A stretch of DNA of 58,577 nt from an uncultured Spirochaetaceae bacterium (GCA_902797305.1 CADBSK010000041.1:1-58577), one strand, 5' to 3'. Positions 44,711-53,361 are shown, numbered from the stretch's first letter. The notes: generated from the sequence alone by a model not told the origin. Numbers and translations: made by a program.

Positions 44711-45781
44711 ATGAACAAAGAACTTTTACCGATTTTACAAAATATAGAAGAAGCCTTAAAAAAGGCTTTACCTGACCAGACAAATCAACTATGGCGAAAC
44801 CAGAGTTTCAGACAGCTGGAATCTGCTGTTAAGCCGGAATATATAAAAAATTTAATTACCCCATGCCGAACATTGATGGATTTAGGAGGCAAACGCTGGA
44901 GACCTCTTCTTCTGGTCCTATGTTCTAACCTTGCCCGGGAAAGCGGTATCACAAACGGACTTTCTATCCAACAGACACTGGATCTAACTCCGTTAGTAGA
45001 ATTTGTACATACAGCTAGTCTTATCCATGACGATATTGAAGATTGTGCCGACACCCGACGAGGTGAACTCGCGGCTCACATAAAATATGGCCTGGATACA
45101 GCCTTAAATGCCGCCAGCTGGCTGTATTTTCAAGCTTCTGCATGCATCGACAATCTTGATGCTCCTCAAGAATTAAAAAACAGGCTTTATTCACTTTATG
45201 CAGTAGAACTCCGCCGTCTGCATCTTGGTCAGGCAATGGACATTTACTGGCACCGTACACCGGAATTGTTTCCCTCTATCGATGAATACAAAGCCATGGT
45301 TCACTGTAAAACAGGCACTCTTGCAAGCCTTGCAACTCAGACAGGACTTACCGCTGGCGGCGCAACTTATGAAAAAGCCCTTGAAGGCGGGACAATCGCA
45401 GCAAATCTCGGTGAAGGATTTCAGATTCTTGATGATGTACAGAATTTAACCACCGGAAATCCAGGAAAAAAACGGGGTGATGACATCGTAGAAGGTAAAA
45501 AAAGTCTACCTGTATTACTGCACATTCAAAATAATCCTCAGGACAAAGATAAAATTGCACATTTATTTTCAAGAGCACGACAGGAAGGTATTGACAGCCC
45601 TGCCGTTGAAGAATGCATAGAATTACTGGAATCAAAAGGAGCCATAACTATGGCTAAAGACCAGGGGTTAGACTGCATTATCAAAAACAGTTCCGCTCTT
45701 TCAAATATTTTTGGAACACAAAACACTTCTAAATCAGCCGCTCTGATTATAGATTTATTTAAAGGAATGGCTAATGCTTGA
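44711..45781 (+). CDS. Polyprenyl diphosphate synthase family protein
   Basis: The protein has 356 residues from ATG 44711; an in-frame ATG at 44678 lies upstream of the likely transcript start. The all-helical prenyl synthase fold shows the first Asp-rich motif LIHDDIEDCADTRRG and the second as FQILDDVQNLT, where the last Asp of DDxxD is Asn. The lysine-rich KKRGDDIVEGKKSLP segment is also conserved. It should extend isoprenoid diphosphates made from IspDF products for quinone or carrier lipids. Chain length cannot be read with confidence. Its end overlaps the small TPR gene by 8 bp. Confidence 0.87.
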   Translation: MNKELLPILQNIEEALKKALPDQTNQLWRNQSFRQLESAVKPEYIKNLITPCRTLMDLGGKRWRPLLLVLCSNLARESGITNGLSIQQTLDLTPLVEFVHTASLIHDDIEDCADTRRGELAAHIKYGLDTALNAASWLYFQASACIDNLDAPQELKNRLYSLYAVELRRLHLGQAMDIYWHRTPELFPSIDEYKAMVHCKTGTLASLATQTGLTAGGATYEKALEGGTIAANLGEGFQILDDVQNLTTGNPGKKRGDDIVEGKKSLPVLLHIQNNPQDKDKIAHLFSRARQEGIDSPAVEECIELLESKGAITMAKDQGLDCIIKNSSALSNIFGTQNTSKSAALIIDLFKGMANA

Positions 45782-46310
45782 AAACGCTTATAAACTCAAC
45801 AACCAGGCAATTCTTTTAGCAAAAGACGGCTCTTACAAAGAAGCCATAGCGTGTTTTGTAAGGGCAATCACCCTCGACAAAGAAAACACTCTCCTATGGT
45901 ACAACCTTGGCATTACCTACCGTGATGCAGGCAACTTAAATGCCGCCATTGAAAGTTTAGAACATGCCCACGATATCGATGATACAGATATAGAAGTTTT
46001 AGAAGAACTTGCAATAATTTACTACAACATCAGTAATTTTGATCAGGCTATAGCTTGTTGTCACGAAGGCCTGGATTTAAATCCTCAAAATCCTAACCTT
46101 TGGAACACTCTGGGAGTAGTATATTTTAATCAGGCAAATTATAAGGATGCCTGTGAATCATTTGAAATGGCTGTAATGATTAATCCCTATCACGCCGATG
46201 CACTCTACAATTTACGCGACACCTATAAAAAACTCGGAAACAAAACCGGCGCACAGGAATGCAGTTCAAGACTTTCTCAAATCCGAAAAAACGGAGATTT
46301 TGTTTTATGA
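45774..46310 (+). CDS. Small TPR protein
   Basis: The protein has 178 residues made of about four to five TPR units (KEAIACFVRAITLDKENTLL, NAAIESLEHAHDIDDTDIE, DQAIACCHEGLDLNPQNPN, KDACESFEMAVMINPYHAD). No signal peptide is present. AAGGA lies ahead of the ATG. It overlaps the polyprenyl synthase by 8 bp and the next gene in an ATGA. It is a protein-interaction module whose partner is unknown. Confidence 0.85.
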   Translation: MLENAYKLNNQAILLAKDGSYKEAIACFVRAITLDKENTLLWYNLGITYRDAGNLNAAIESLEHAHDIDDTDIEVLEELAIIYYNISNFDQAIACCHEGLDLNPQNPNLWNTLGVVYFNQANYKDACESFEMAVMINPYHADALYNLRDTYKKLGNKTGAQECSSRLSQIRKNGDFVL

Positions 46311-46699
46311 AAGCAATATATAAAGTAATTCAGATTGAAGAAGACTATATCACAGTTGCAGAAGAAACTCCTATCTCCGGCGGACGTCCTTCTTCAGAAA
46401 TAAGAATTAAGAATCTTCAAAATCTTGATATGCATTTAGGCTCTCATGTAACAATCGGATTTCCAAAAAAGCTTGAAGCGTTGTACGGCATCATAGGATT
46501 ATTTTTTCCGATTGTCGCAGCAGTCTTTGGGCTTTTTATTTCTAAATATATCGCTCAGATAATAAAAATAGAGCCTTCACAAATTGTAAAGGCTCTTTGT
46601 TCAATCATATGTTTTTTAATGGCTTCCACCATTGTATTCTTTTTTTCAAGAAAACTACCTGTTAAATTACAATTACAAATAACAAGTGTTCTCGACTAA
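46307..46699 (+). CDS. Small two-helix membrane protein, RseC/SoxR-reducer-like without cysteines
   Basis: The protein has 130 residues from ATG 46307, which overlaps the TPR stop (ATGA) and has GGAG 10 nt upstream. An N-terminal beta domain (about 1-60, ending LGSHVTIGFPKKLEAL) precedes two membrane helices (about 62-84 and 93-113). This layout matches the RseC/SoxR-reducing family, but the Cys cluster of that family is absent. Function unknown. An in-frame ATG at 46259 lies inside the TPR gene and lacks support. Confidence 0.65.
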   Translation: MKAIYKVIQIEEDYITVAEETPISGGRPSSEIRIKNLQNLDMHLGSHVTIGFPKKLEALYGIIGLFFPIVAAVFGLFISKYIAQIIKIEPSQIVKALCSIICFLMASTIVFFFSRKLPVKLQLQITSVLD

Positions 46700-46720
46700 A
46701 AAGAACTAAATATTGCAGGA

Positions 46721-47935
46721 TTAATAACTGTGCTCTCTTGCAATACGACTTATTTCATCTGCCATATCTTTTAGGCTGACCTGTTTTTGGACACCACCAA
46801 GTTCGTATGCTACCCTAGGCATGCCATATACAATAGAACTTTCTTCATCCTGTCCAAGAGTATATGCACCCTGCTTTCGCATTTCTGTAATTTGAGCTGC
46901 TCCGTCTCGTCCCATACCGGTCATAATTACACCAAGTGCATTATTCTTATAAATACGGGCTACGCTTTCAAAAAGAACGTCTGCACTTGGTCTATGACCA
47001 TTGCGAGGGTCCTTTTGATTTGTGCGGATTATATTTCCACCAAGAGCTTCTTCAACTTCGATGTGGTAGGCACCTGGAGCAATGTAAATGTTTCCTTCCT
47101 GGATTTTCATACCGTCACTTGCTTCCTGAACCTTTAAAGGACAAATTCTATCAAGGCTCTGCGCAAATTCTTTTGTAAAACCTGCCGGCATATGCTGAAC
47201 TACAAGGATAGGAGCCTTAAGATGTGGATCGATAAGCTTAAAGACTTCTCTCAAAGCATTAGGACCACCAGTACTGATTCCCAGAGCAATAATTTTTACC
47301 TTACCGCCGTCCCGTAGGACTTCAATCTTTGCAGGTTCTTTATGAATTACGACTGTCTTAAGTAATGGTGCAAGAACTTCTTTTGTTGGAGCAGGCATTT
47401 CAGGAGTTTCAATACCCTTTTGTTTTGCAACAAAACGCTCTGCTTCTCGCATTTTTGACGCATGCATAAAGAAATCTGCTTGAGGCATCTTTTTGCCACG
47501 TCTTCGTGCATAAGTTGTTCCATAAGAAGCTAATCGTTCAACTAAATCTTCCTGAACGTTTATAACATCAGTACTTACAGATCCACCTGGCTTAGTAATA
47601 AAATCACTGGCACCGAGTTCCAGACATTCCATGGTAACTGTAGCACCTTTTGTTGCAATTGAAGACAAAATAATAACCGGAATATCGATTTTACGCTTTT
47701 TTCTTTCCCGCAAAAACTCTACCCCTGTCATTACAGGCATTTCGATATCAAGAATAATAATATCTGGATTATATTCAGGAAGTAAGTCCAGCAGCATCTG
47801 TCCATTACTTGCCTTACCAACGACCTGCATACCAGGAGTTTCGTTTACCATTCTGGAAACGAGATTTCTCATCAAGGCAGAGTCGTCACAAATCATTACA
47901 GAAAGGGTATCATAGCCCGAATCTTTTATTTCCAT
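46721..47935 (-). CDS. cheB: Chemotaxis protein-glutamate methylesterase CheB
   Basis: The protein has 404 residues. The receiver domain (1-125) has the acidic pair CDD and phosphoacceptor Asp63 (IIILDIEMP). A linker (about 130-210) precedes the CheB esterase domain with catalytic Ser221 (LGISTGGPNA), His248 (VVQHMPAGF) and Asp344 (TGMGRDGAAQ). It removes methyl groups from, or deamidates, chemoreceptors once phosphorylated by CheA. It lies 25 bp downstream of cheR on the same strand, giving the complete adaptation pair. The 3' end is 21 bp from the convergent membrane protein gene. Confidence 0.96.
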   Translation of the reverse strand: MEIKDSGYDTLSVMICDDSALMRNLVSRMVNETPGMQVVGKASNGQMLLDLLPEYNPDIIILDIEMPVMTGVEFLRERKKRKIDIPVIILSSIATKGATVTMECLELGASDFITKPGGSVSTDVINVQEDLVERLASYGTTYARRRGKKMPQADFFMHASKMREAERFVAKQKGIETPEMPAPTKEVLAPLLKTVVIHKEPAKIEVLRDGGKVKIIALGISTGGPNALREVFKLIDPHLKAPILVVQHMPAGFTKEFAQSLDRICPLKVQEASDGMKIQEGNIYIAPGAYHIEVEEALGGNIIRTNQKDPRNGHRPSADVLFESVARIYKNNALGVIMTGMGRDGAAQITEMRKQGAYTLGQDEESSIVYGMPRVAYELGGVQKQVSLKDMADEISRIAREHSY

Positions 47936-47960
47936 ATTGCTAGACCTTCGTTAGTAAAAA

Positions 47961-48776
47961 TTATTCGTTTTTCTGATACAAACAAGCCCAGTCAGTCTTT
48001 AAGAACTCGAATTTAGTATCCATTCCAAATAAAGACTCTGAGTGTCCAATAAATAAATATGAATGCTTAGCCATAGAATTCCAGAATCGATTTAGAACTA
48101 CAAGCTGAGCTGGTTCGTCAAAATAAATCATAACATTTCGACAGAAAATTACATCCAGATCTCTTTTGCCGGAATCGTTTTTAAGGTTATGGTAGTCAAA
48201 CTTAACTCTATCCATAATGTCCTTATTAACCTGATAACCACCTTCTACAGCGGTAAAAGAACTTGCCAGGTATTCAGGAGGGACACCATCCACCTTATTA
48301 GAAGCATAAAAACCGTGCTGACCTACCATCAGACTTTTTAAGGAAATATCCGACGCAGTAACAGAATAATCGTATCCAGGAGGAAGAATCTTTTTCATAA
48401 TCATTGCGATAGTATATGGTTCTTCTCCAGTGGAACATCCTGCACTCCATATGCGCACAGTTTTATCACCGGTTTTCTTTTTTTCTTCAAGAACATGAGG
48501 AATTACATAATTTATGAGAGCATCGAAATGTGGCTGGTTTCTGAAGAAACGAGTCAAGTTTGTAGTTACATTATCAAGCATCTTTTTCATTTCTTCGTGA
48601 TCGGTTGTGATCAACTTGTAGAAATCGTCAACAGATTCCATATTGTGTTCACGCAGCATCTCTTTAATTCTGCTGTCCAATATAGGTCTGTTTGTTGCTG
48701 AAAATGTAATACCACTTTCATCGTAAATAATCTTTCTAAACCGCTCAAAATCTACATCATTAAGAATATCAGCCAT
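47961..48776 (-). CDS. cheR: Chemotaxis protein methyltransferase CheR
   Basis: The protein has 271 residues. The N-terminal helical CheR_N domain covers about 1-75; the SAM-dependent domain follows with VRIWSAGCSTGEEPYTIAM and LDVIFCRNVMIYFD. It methylates glutamates on chemoreceptors. The ATG is 7 nt after a consensus -10 box and lacks a Shine-Dalgarno. It heads the cheR-cheB operon and is divergent from lptC. Confidence 0.95.
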   Translation of the reverse strand: MADILNDVDFERFRKIIYDESGITFSATNRPILDSRIKEMLREHNMESVDDFYKLITTDHEEMKKMLDNVTTNLTRFFRNQPHFDALINYVIPHVLEEKKKTGDKTVRIWSAGCSTGEEPYTIAMIMKKILPPGYDYSVTASDISLKSLMVGQHGFYASNKVDGVPPEYLASSFTAVEGGYQVNKDIMDRVKFDYHNLKNDSGKRDLDVIFCRNVMIYFDEPAQLVVLNRFWNSMAKHSYLFIGHSESLFGMDTKFEFLKTDWACLYQKNE

Positions 48777-48783
48777 AAAAAGA

Positions 48784-48812
48784 ATTATACTCCTGTAATT
48801 CTCAAAAGTAAA
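48784..48812 (-). promoter_or_regulatory. cheR-cheB promoter, start-proximal
   Basis: On the minus strand TTTACT (48812-48807), a 17-bp spacer and consensus TATAAT (48789-48784), 7 nt before the cheR ATG. This predicts a leaderless mRNA. Confidence 0.7.
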
Positions 48813-48842
48813 ACTATTTTGATAGAAAAACAGTTTAAAGAC

Positions 48843-48851
48843 TGATATAAT
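48843..48851 (+). promoter_or_regulatory. lptC promoter (extended -10)
   Basis: TGA plus TATAAT (48846-48851) forms an extended -10; no -35 lies at 17 bp. The lptC ATG is 12 nt further, leaving a leader of about 6 nt without a Shine-Dalgarno. It is divergent from the cheR promoter 31 bp away. Confidence 0.55.
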
Positions 48852-48863
48852 TCACCTAGTAAA

Positions 48864-49421
48864 ATGAAAAAATCGGTTTTATTTCTAAGCGCATTTACAC
48901 TCCTCTTTGCAAGCTGCTCCTTAAAATATGGAATGCAAACCTACGACGACTCAAATATTCCTGAGTTCACTTTTAAAGACGCAACTTTTTCCCGTTATAA
49001 AAGTGGTCAGGTTCAGATGGAACTTAATGCAAAAAAAATGGAACAATACAAAGACGGTAAAAGTACTTACGCAAAAGATCTTTCATTTACAATAAAAGAT
49101 GACGAAGGCAACATCACCACAAGAGGTTCCTGCGGTCTTTTGGCAAGCAATACAGGAACAGAGATTTATTCACTCTACGACGATATTTCAATCGAAAATC
49201 TCAAGGAACAGATGCAGTTTTTAGCACACACCCTCAGATGGAACGGCAAAACAGAACAGCTCATTTCTAACAAAACAGATATTGTAACAATCAAAAAAGG
49301 CAACACAACAATCCAGGGAAGTGGTTTTTCAGCAAGCGGAATTACAAAATCTTTTGCCTTTACCGGTGTTGTAACTGGTTCAATACAGGAGAATAACGAA
49401 AATGAACCTTCAGAAGAATAG
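48864..49421 (+). CDS. lptC: LptC-like lipoprotein of the Lpt envelope lipid bridge
   Basis: The protein has 185 residues. The lipoprotein signal peptide has a lipobox ending at Cys18 (LLFASC). The rest is a single beta-jellyroll-type domain rich in alternating strands (FTFKDATFSRYKSGQVQMEL) that fits the LptC/OstA fold. LptC normally connects the LptB2FG extractor to the LptA bridge; here the anchor is lipid rather than a membrane helix. It overlaps lptA by 20 bp. The assignment rests on gene order and fold pattern more than on sequence identity. Confidence 0.75.
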   Translation: MKKSVLFLSAFTLLFASCSLKYGMQTYDDSNIPEFTFKDATFSRYKSGQVQMELNAKKMEQYKDGKSTYAKDLSFTIKDDEGNITTRGSCGLLASNTGTEIYSLYDDISIENLKEQMQFLAHTLRWNGKTEQLISNKTDIVTIKKGNTTIQGSGFSASGITKSFAFTGVVTGSIQENNENEPSEE

Positions 49422-50151
49422 ATTTATAATTACACTCGCGTTCTGTTTTTTTCTAATTCCTGTTCATGCAGAAAATATACAGTTTTCGGCTAACAGTATG
49501 TCCGGTAAAGTCGGAAGCAAAACAGATTCTACCACACTCTCTGGTGAAGCCTATGTTCTTACAGATTCTATGGAATTATCTGCCGATGAAATCAGTTTAA
49601 GTGGAAAAGACTTTAGGTTTATAGAAGCCTCAACCAATGTAAAAGGTATCATCAAAGAAAGTGAGATGGAATTTACATGCGGAAAACTAAAATACGACCG
49701 CGAGACAAAAAAAGCAGAACTCTTAAACGACGTCTCTCTAACAGACAAAAAAAATAATGTTTCTGCAAAAGCTCAGATGATAGAATACAACCAGACTAGC
49801 GACATTGCTGTAATGCAGATAAGCGTTGAACTAAAACAAAAAGACAATGTATGTACCGGCGCCTACGCAATTTATAAAAAAAATGAACAGATGCTTGAAC
49901 TAAGCGGAAACAGTCAGATTAAGCAGGGACAGGATACCTTTAGAGCTCAGGAAATTACACTAAACATGGAAACTCAGGAAATCACCCTTGATGGACGAGT
50001 AAAGGGCTCAATTACCGAAGAGCGAAAATCTACAAAAGAAAATTCTGAAACAAAAGAAAACAATGAAACAGGAGATAGGCCTGAACCACCAGAAGAACCA
50101 GAAGATAATAAACAAGACAAAAATAAAAATCCATCAGGAAAAAAAGAATGA
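49402..50151 (+). CDS. lptA: LptA/OstA-like periplasmic protein
   Basis: The protein has 249 residues. A signal peptide (about 1-23, ending VHA before ENIQFSA) is followed by a repeating beta-strand pattern typical of OstA/LptA (ENIQFSANSMSGKVGSKTDS, LSGEAYVLTDSMELSADEIS, IEASTNVKGIIKESEM). The last 50 residues are an acidic, Pro/Lys-rich tail not found in classical LptA. It should form the periplasmic bridge for amphipathic lipids. GGAG precedes the ATG. It overlaps lptB in an ATGA. Confidence 0.8.
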   Translation: MNLQKNRFIITLAFCFFLIPVHAENIQFSANSMSGKVGSKTDSTTLSGEAYVLTDSMELSADEISLSGKDFRFIEASTNVKGIIKESEMEFTCGKLKYDRETKKAELLNDVSLTDKKNNVSAKAQMIEYNQTSDIAVMQISVELKQKDNVCTGAYAIYKKNEQMLELSGNSQIKQGQDTFRAQEITLNMETQEITLDGRVKGSITEERKSTKENSETKENNETGDRPEPPEEPEDNKQDKNKNPSGKKE

Positions 50152-50975
50152 GCGATATAAACCACCAGACACAGAATAATTTAGAATTTAATTCAATAAG
50201 CACTCCAGATTCTATCCAACAGGAATCAGAAATGCAGAACAACTCCAATATTCACACATTACGAGTTTCAAGTTTATTCAAAAGTTTTGGACACAAAAAA
50301 GTCGTTCAGGGAATTGATTTTCAGATGCATACCGGAGAAGTTCTCGGACTTTTGGGACCAAACGGAGCCGGAAAAACTACAACTTTCTACATGATTGTTG
50401 GTTTTTACAAGCCTACAGCCGGAGAAATTTTCCTTGATGAAGAACAAATCACACCACTACCAATGTATAAACGCGCCCGCAAAGGTATCTCGTACCTTCC
50501 TCAGGAACCAAGCGTTTTTAAGAAATTTACCGTAGAAGAAAATATCTGGTCCATTCTTGAAACAAGAACCGATTTGACCAAAGAGCAGAAAAAACAAAAA
50601 CTTGAAGATTTAATCGAAGAATTTGCAATTGGCCGTATCAGAAAACAATATGCCTACACCCTTTCTGGAGGGGAACGCCGTAGAACGGAAATTGCCCGCT
50701 CACTTGCAATCGAACCTAAGTTTTTACTTTTGGACGAACCATTTGCCGGAATCGACCCTATCGCAGTTGCCGACATTAAGCAGATGATAGGTTTACTTGC
50801 AAAAAGAGGAATTGGAATTCTTATTACAGACCACAATGTTCGAGATACTCTTGAAATTACAGACAGAGCTTTGATTGTTTCTACAGGACAAATTTCGATT
50901 CAGGGTACTCGTGAAGAAATTCTAAACAGCGAACTTGCCCGGGAAATATATCTGGGAAAAGACTTTTCGATGTAA
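50148..50975 (+). CDS. lptB: LPS-export-type ABC transporter ATPase LptB
   Basis: The protein has 275 residues. Walker A GPNGAGKTTTF, Q loop LPQEPSVFKKFTVEENIW, signature LSGGERRRTEIARSLA, Walker B FLLLDEPFAGIDPIA and switch His in ITDHNVRDTLEITDRA match LptB very closely. It powers extraction of lipid from the inner membrane with LptFG, which are not in this window. About 35 polar residues precede the usual LptB start; an internal Met at about 29 is an alternative. The start overlaps lptA in an ATGA. Confidence 0.93.
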   Translation: MSDINHQTQNNLEFNSISTPDSIQQESEMQNNSNIHTLRVSSLFKSFGHKKVVQGIDFQMHTGEVLGLLGPNGAGKTTTFYMIVGFYKPTAGEIFLDEEQITPLPMYKRARKGISYLPQEPSVFKKFTVEENIWSILETRTDLTKEQKKQKLEDLIEEFAIGRIRKQYAYTLSGGERRRTEIARSLAIEPKFLLLDEPFAGIDPIAVADIKQMIGLLAKRGIGILITDHNVRDTLEITDRALIVSTGQISIQGTREEILNSELAREIYLGKDFSM

Positions 50976-51020
50976 TTTGGCAGAAGTTTTTAGTTAATTC
51001 TACTATATTATGCATCTAAT

Positions 51021-51049
51021 TTGACAATCATAAAAACCCATGTTATTAT
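51021..51049 (+). promoter_or_regulatory. rny promoter
   Basis: TTGACA (51021-51026), a 17-bp spacer and TATTAT (51044-51049). This is the best -35 in the window. Unlike many operon heads here it leaves a leader of about 38 nt carrying GGAG 6 nt ahead of the ATG. Confidence 0.75.
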
Positions 51050-51093
51050 TAGTTTTGAACTATTCTATTCTAATGGAATTTATGGAGTTTTGA

Positions 51094-52635
51094 ATGACTA
51101 AAGTACCTCAAGTAGTTCTTTGGGTCGCTCTTCCACTAGCAGGAATCGTTCTTGGATGGATTATTCGCTGGCTTTACGCCAGATTTCAACTATCTGCATC
51201 AGAACAAAAAGCAGAACGTGTTAAACAGGACGCTATAAGAGAAGCTGAAGCTCAGAAAAAAGAAATTTTGCTAAACGCAAAAGATGAACTCATTCGTGAA
51301 CGAAACCAGCAGGAACGCGAAAACCGGGAACGCCGTGCAGAAGTTCAGCGATACGAAGCACGAGTCAGCAAGAAAGAAGAACTTGTTGACCAGCGAGCAG
51401 CTGAATGTGACAAAAAAGAAAAAGAATTTGCAGACCGTGCAGCTGCAATGAAAAAAAGAGAAACAACCCTTAACGCACAAGAAGAAGAATTGAGACGAGA
51501 ACTTGAAAGAATCTCAGGTCTCTCAGCTCAGGAAGCAAAAGAACTTATCATCAAGAGCCTCGAAAACGATGCCCGCCATGATGCACAGGCTCTTTTGAAC
51601 AAAATTGAACAGGATGCCCAGCTTTCTGCAGAGAAAAAAGCAAGGGAAATCCTTATTTCTGCCATTCAGAGAATTGCACCTGAAACTACAAGTGACATAA
51701 CAGTTACTACAGTTTCTTTGCCAAGCGATGAAATGAAAGGTAGAATCATCGGTCGCGAAGGTCGAAACATTCGCACCCTTGAAACTCTAACTGGTGTAGA
51801 CATCATTATTGACGATACCCCAGAAGCTGTTGTTATTTCTTGTTTTGACCCAGTTCGAAAAGAAATTGCAAAAGAATCTTTGGAACGCCTTATTTCTGAT
51901 GGCCGTATTCATCCGGCTCGCATCGAAGAAATTGTTCAGAAGGTTACAAGAGAAGTTCAGAACAAGATTTACGAAGAAGGTGAAAGAGCCCTCTTTGATC
52001 TTGGTATTCACAATATGCCAACAGATGGTGTTAGAGCTCTTGGCCGTTTGTACTTCCGTACAAGTTATGGTCAGAATGTTCTTACACACTCAAAAGAAGT
52101 TGCTACAGTTGCAGCAACCCTTGCAGCAGAAGTTGGTGCAGACAGAGAACTTGCTAAGCGCGCAGCAATCCTTCACGATATTGGTAAGGGTGCAGAAAAT
52201 GACAGCGACCAGAACCACGCAGAAGTTGGTGCAGAAATCGCACGCAAGATGGGAGAAGATGCTCGTGTAATTAACGCAATTGCAGCTCACCATAACGATG
52301 TTGAACCAACTACAATCGAAGCTATTATCGTACAGATTGCAGATGCAATTTCGGCAGCTCGTCCAGGTGCTCGTAAAGAAACTGTAGACAACTACGTAAA
52401 ACGCCTTGAAAACCTTGAATCTATTGCAGAAAACTTTGAAGGCGTAGAAAAAGCATTTGCTATTCAGGCTGGTCGTGAATTACGCGTATTGGTAAACAAT
52501 GAAAAAGTTGCTGATAACGAAGTAAAACAGCTTGCAAGCGATATTGCAAAACAGATTGAAAACGATCTTAAGTATCCAGGAAGAATCCGTATCACAATGA
52601 TTCGCGAAACACGAATTATTGAATACGCTAGATAA
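51094..52635 (+). CDS. rny: Ribonuclease Y
   Basis: The protein has 513 residues. In order: an N-terminal membrane helix (about 5-25), a highly charged coiled coil (about 30-190), a KH domain (about 205-260, MKGRIIGREGRNIRTLE), an HD domain (about 325-420, LTHSKEVATVAATLAAEVGA, ILHDIGKG with the His-Asp pair, IAAHHNDVEP) and a C-terminal domain ending IRETRIIEYAR. It starts mRNA decay at the inner membrane. It is monocistronic, with its own strong promoter, Shine-Dalgarno and terminator. Confidence 0.97.
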   Translation: MTKVPQVVLWVALPLAGIVLGWIIRWLYARFQLSASEQKAERVKQDAIREAEAQKKEILLNAKDELIRERNQQERENRERRAEVQRYEARVSKKEELVDQRAAECDKKEKEFADRAAAMKKRETTLNAQEEELRRELERISGLSAQEAKELIIKSLENDARHDAQALLNKIEQDAQLSAEKKAREILISAIQRIAPETTSDITVTTVSLPSDEMKGRIIGREGRNIRTLETLTGVDIIIDDTPEAVVISCFDPVRKEIAKESLERLISDGRIHPARIEEIVQKVTREVQNKIYEEGERALFDLGIHNMPTDGVRALGRLYFRTSYGQNVLTHSKEVATVAATLAAEVGADRELAKRAAILHDIGKGAENDSDQNHAEVGAEIARKMGEDARVINAIAAHHNDVEPTTIEAIIVQIADAISAARPGARKETVDNYVKRLENLESIAENFEGVEKAFAIQAGRELRVLVNNEKVADNEVKQLASDIAKQIENDLKYPGRIRITMIRETRIIEYAR

Positions 52636-52658
52636 AGTTCTGATACTTTCAAAGATAA

Positions 52659-52690
52659 GCCGGTTAACCTAAAAGTTAGCCGGTTTTTTT
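52659..52690 (+). terminator. Rho-independent terminator of rny
   Basis: GCCGGTTAAC (52659-52668) pairs with GTTAGCCGGT (52675-52684) through ten pairs, two of them G-U, with a 6-nt loop, then a run of T residues to 52690. Confidence 0.88.
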
Positions 52691-52765
52691 ATTTAGGGTT
52701 TATTACAAACCCTAAAAACGGCGAAGTCAAGGCTTTAAGCGTACGCGTGCCTTGACTCGACGTAT
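52691..52765. repeat. 75-bp two-hairpin repeat, copy 2
   Basis: It is identical to 37385-37459 along all 75 bp and starts immediately after the rny terminator. As with copy 1, the right-hand edge faces the 3' end of a minus-strand small outer-membrane gene, and its second hairpin plus T tract could serve as that gene's terminator. Confidence 0.9.
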
Positions 52766-52776
52766 TTTAAATTATT

Positions 52777-53352
52777 TTAATAAGCCAGAGTCATATAACC
52801 TGTCAAAATACTATCGTAAAAATTATCACCACGAGGCATAAATCGATAACTGATTCCAAAAACAGGCATTACTTCTGATGAAGATTCATACAAAAAATCA
52901 TATTCCAGGGTAAACCTAAAACCATTTCCCCAGCTAGTTGAATTAAAGCCAGGATTACAGCAATTAGAATAATCCAGACGCTGTCCGCCTGCATAATATG
53001 CACCGATATTAAAACCTTTTAACCCCGGATAAAACTTAATTCCACCAAAAACAGAATAATCAAAATGTCGGTTATAATAAGAACCATTCCAGGCTAAATC
53101 AAAAAAGGTTTCGGAACCTAAAACAAATTTACAGGGTTTTGCAATCTTAAATGAGAGACTAATAAGAGGACCGATAAAAAACCGGTTATAAATACCATTA
53201 TTTAAATTTTCGTTAAGTGCAGGAACCTGTTCATCACCATAAAAAATATAGCCACTGGCAACTCCTGCATCCAAACGAACAAAACGGTCAGATTCTGCAT
53301 TTGCACAAAATCCGACCGCCATCAATGCTATTAAAGCAAAGAACCGTTTCAA
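52777..53352 (-). CDS. Small outer-membrane beta-barrel protein
   Basis: The protein has 191 residues and starts at a TTG codon with AAGGAT 5 nt upstream. The signal peptide covers about 1-19 (MKRFFALIALMAVGFCANA). The mature part has alternating strands rich in Tyr, Phe and Gly and ends GYMTLAY with an aromatic residue. A Cys pair sits in DYSNCCNPGFNS. It is probably an eight-stranded barrel of unknown function, unrelated in sequence to the small barrel at 37464-38021. It lies 9 bp after the DoxX-like gene. Confidence 0.75.
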   Translation of the reverse strand: MKRFFALIALMAVGFCANAESDRFVRLDAGVASGYIFYGDEQVPALNENLNNGIYNRFFIGPLISLSFKIAKPCKFVLGSETFFDLAWNGSYYNRHFDYSVFGGIKFYPGLKGFNIGAYYAGGQRLDYSNCCNPGFNSTSWGNGFRFTLEYDFLYESSSEVMPVFGISYRFMPRGDNFYDSILTGYMTLAY

Positions 53353-53361
53353 TTTATATCC

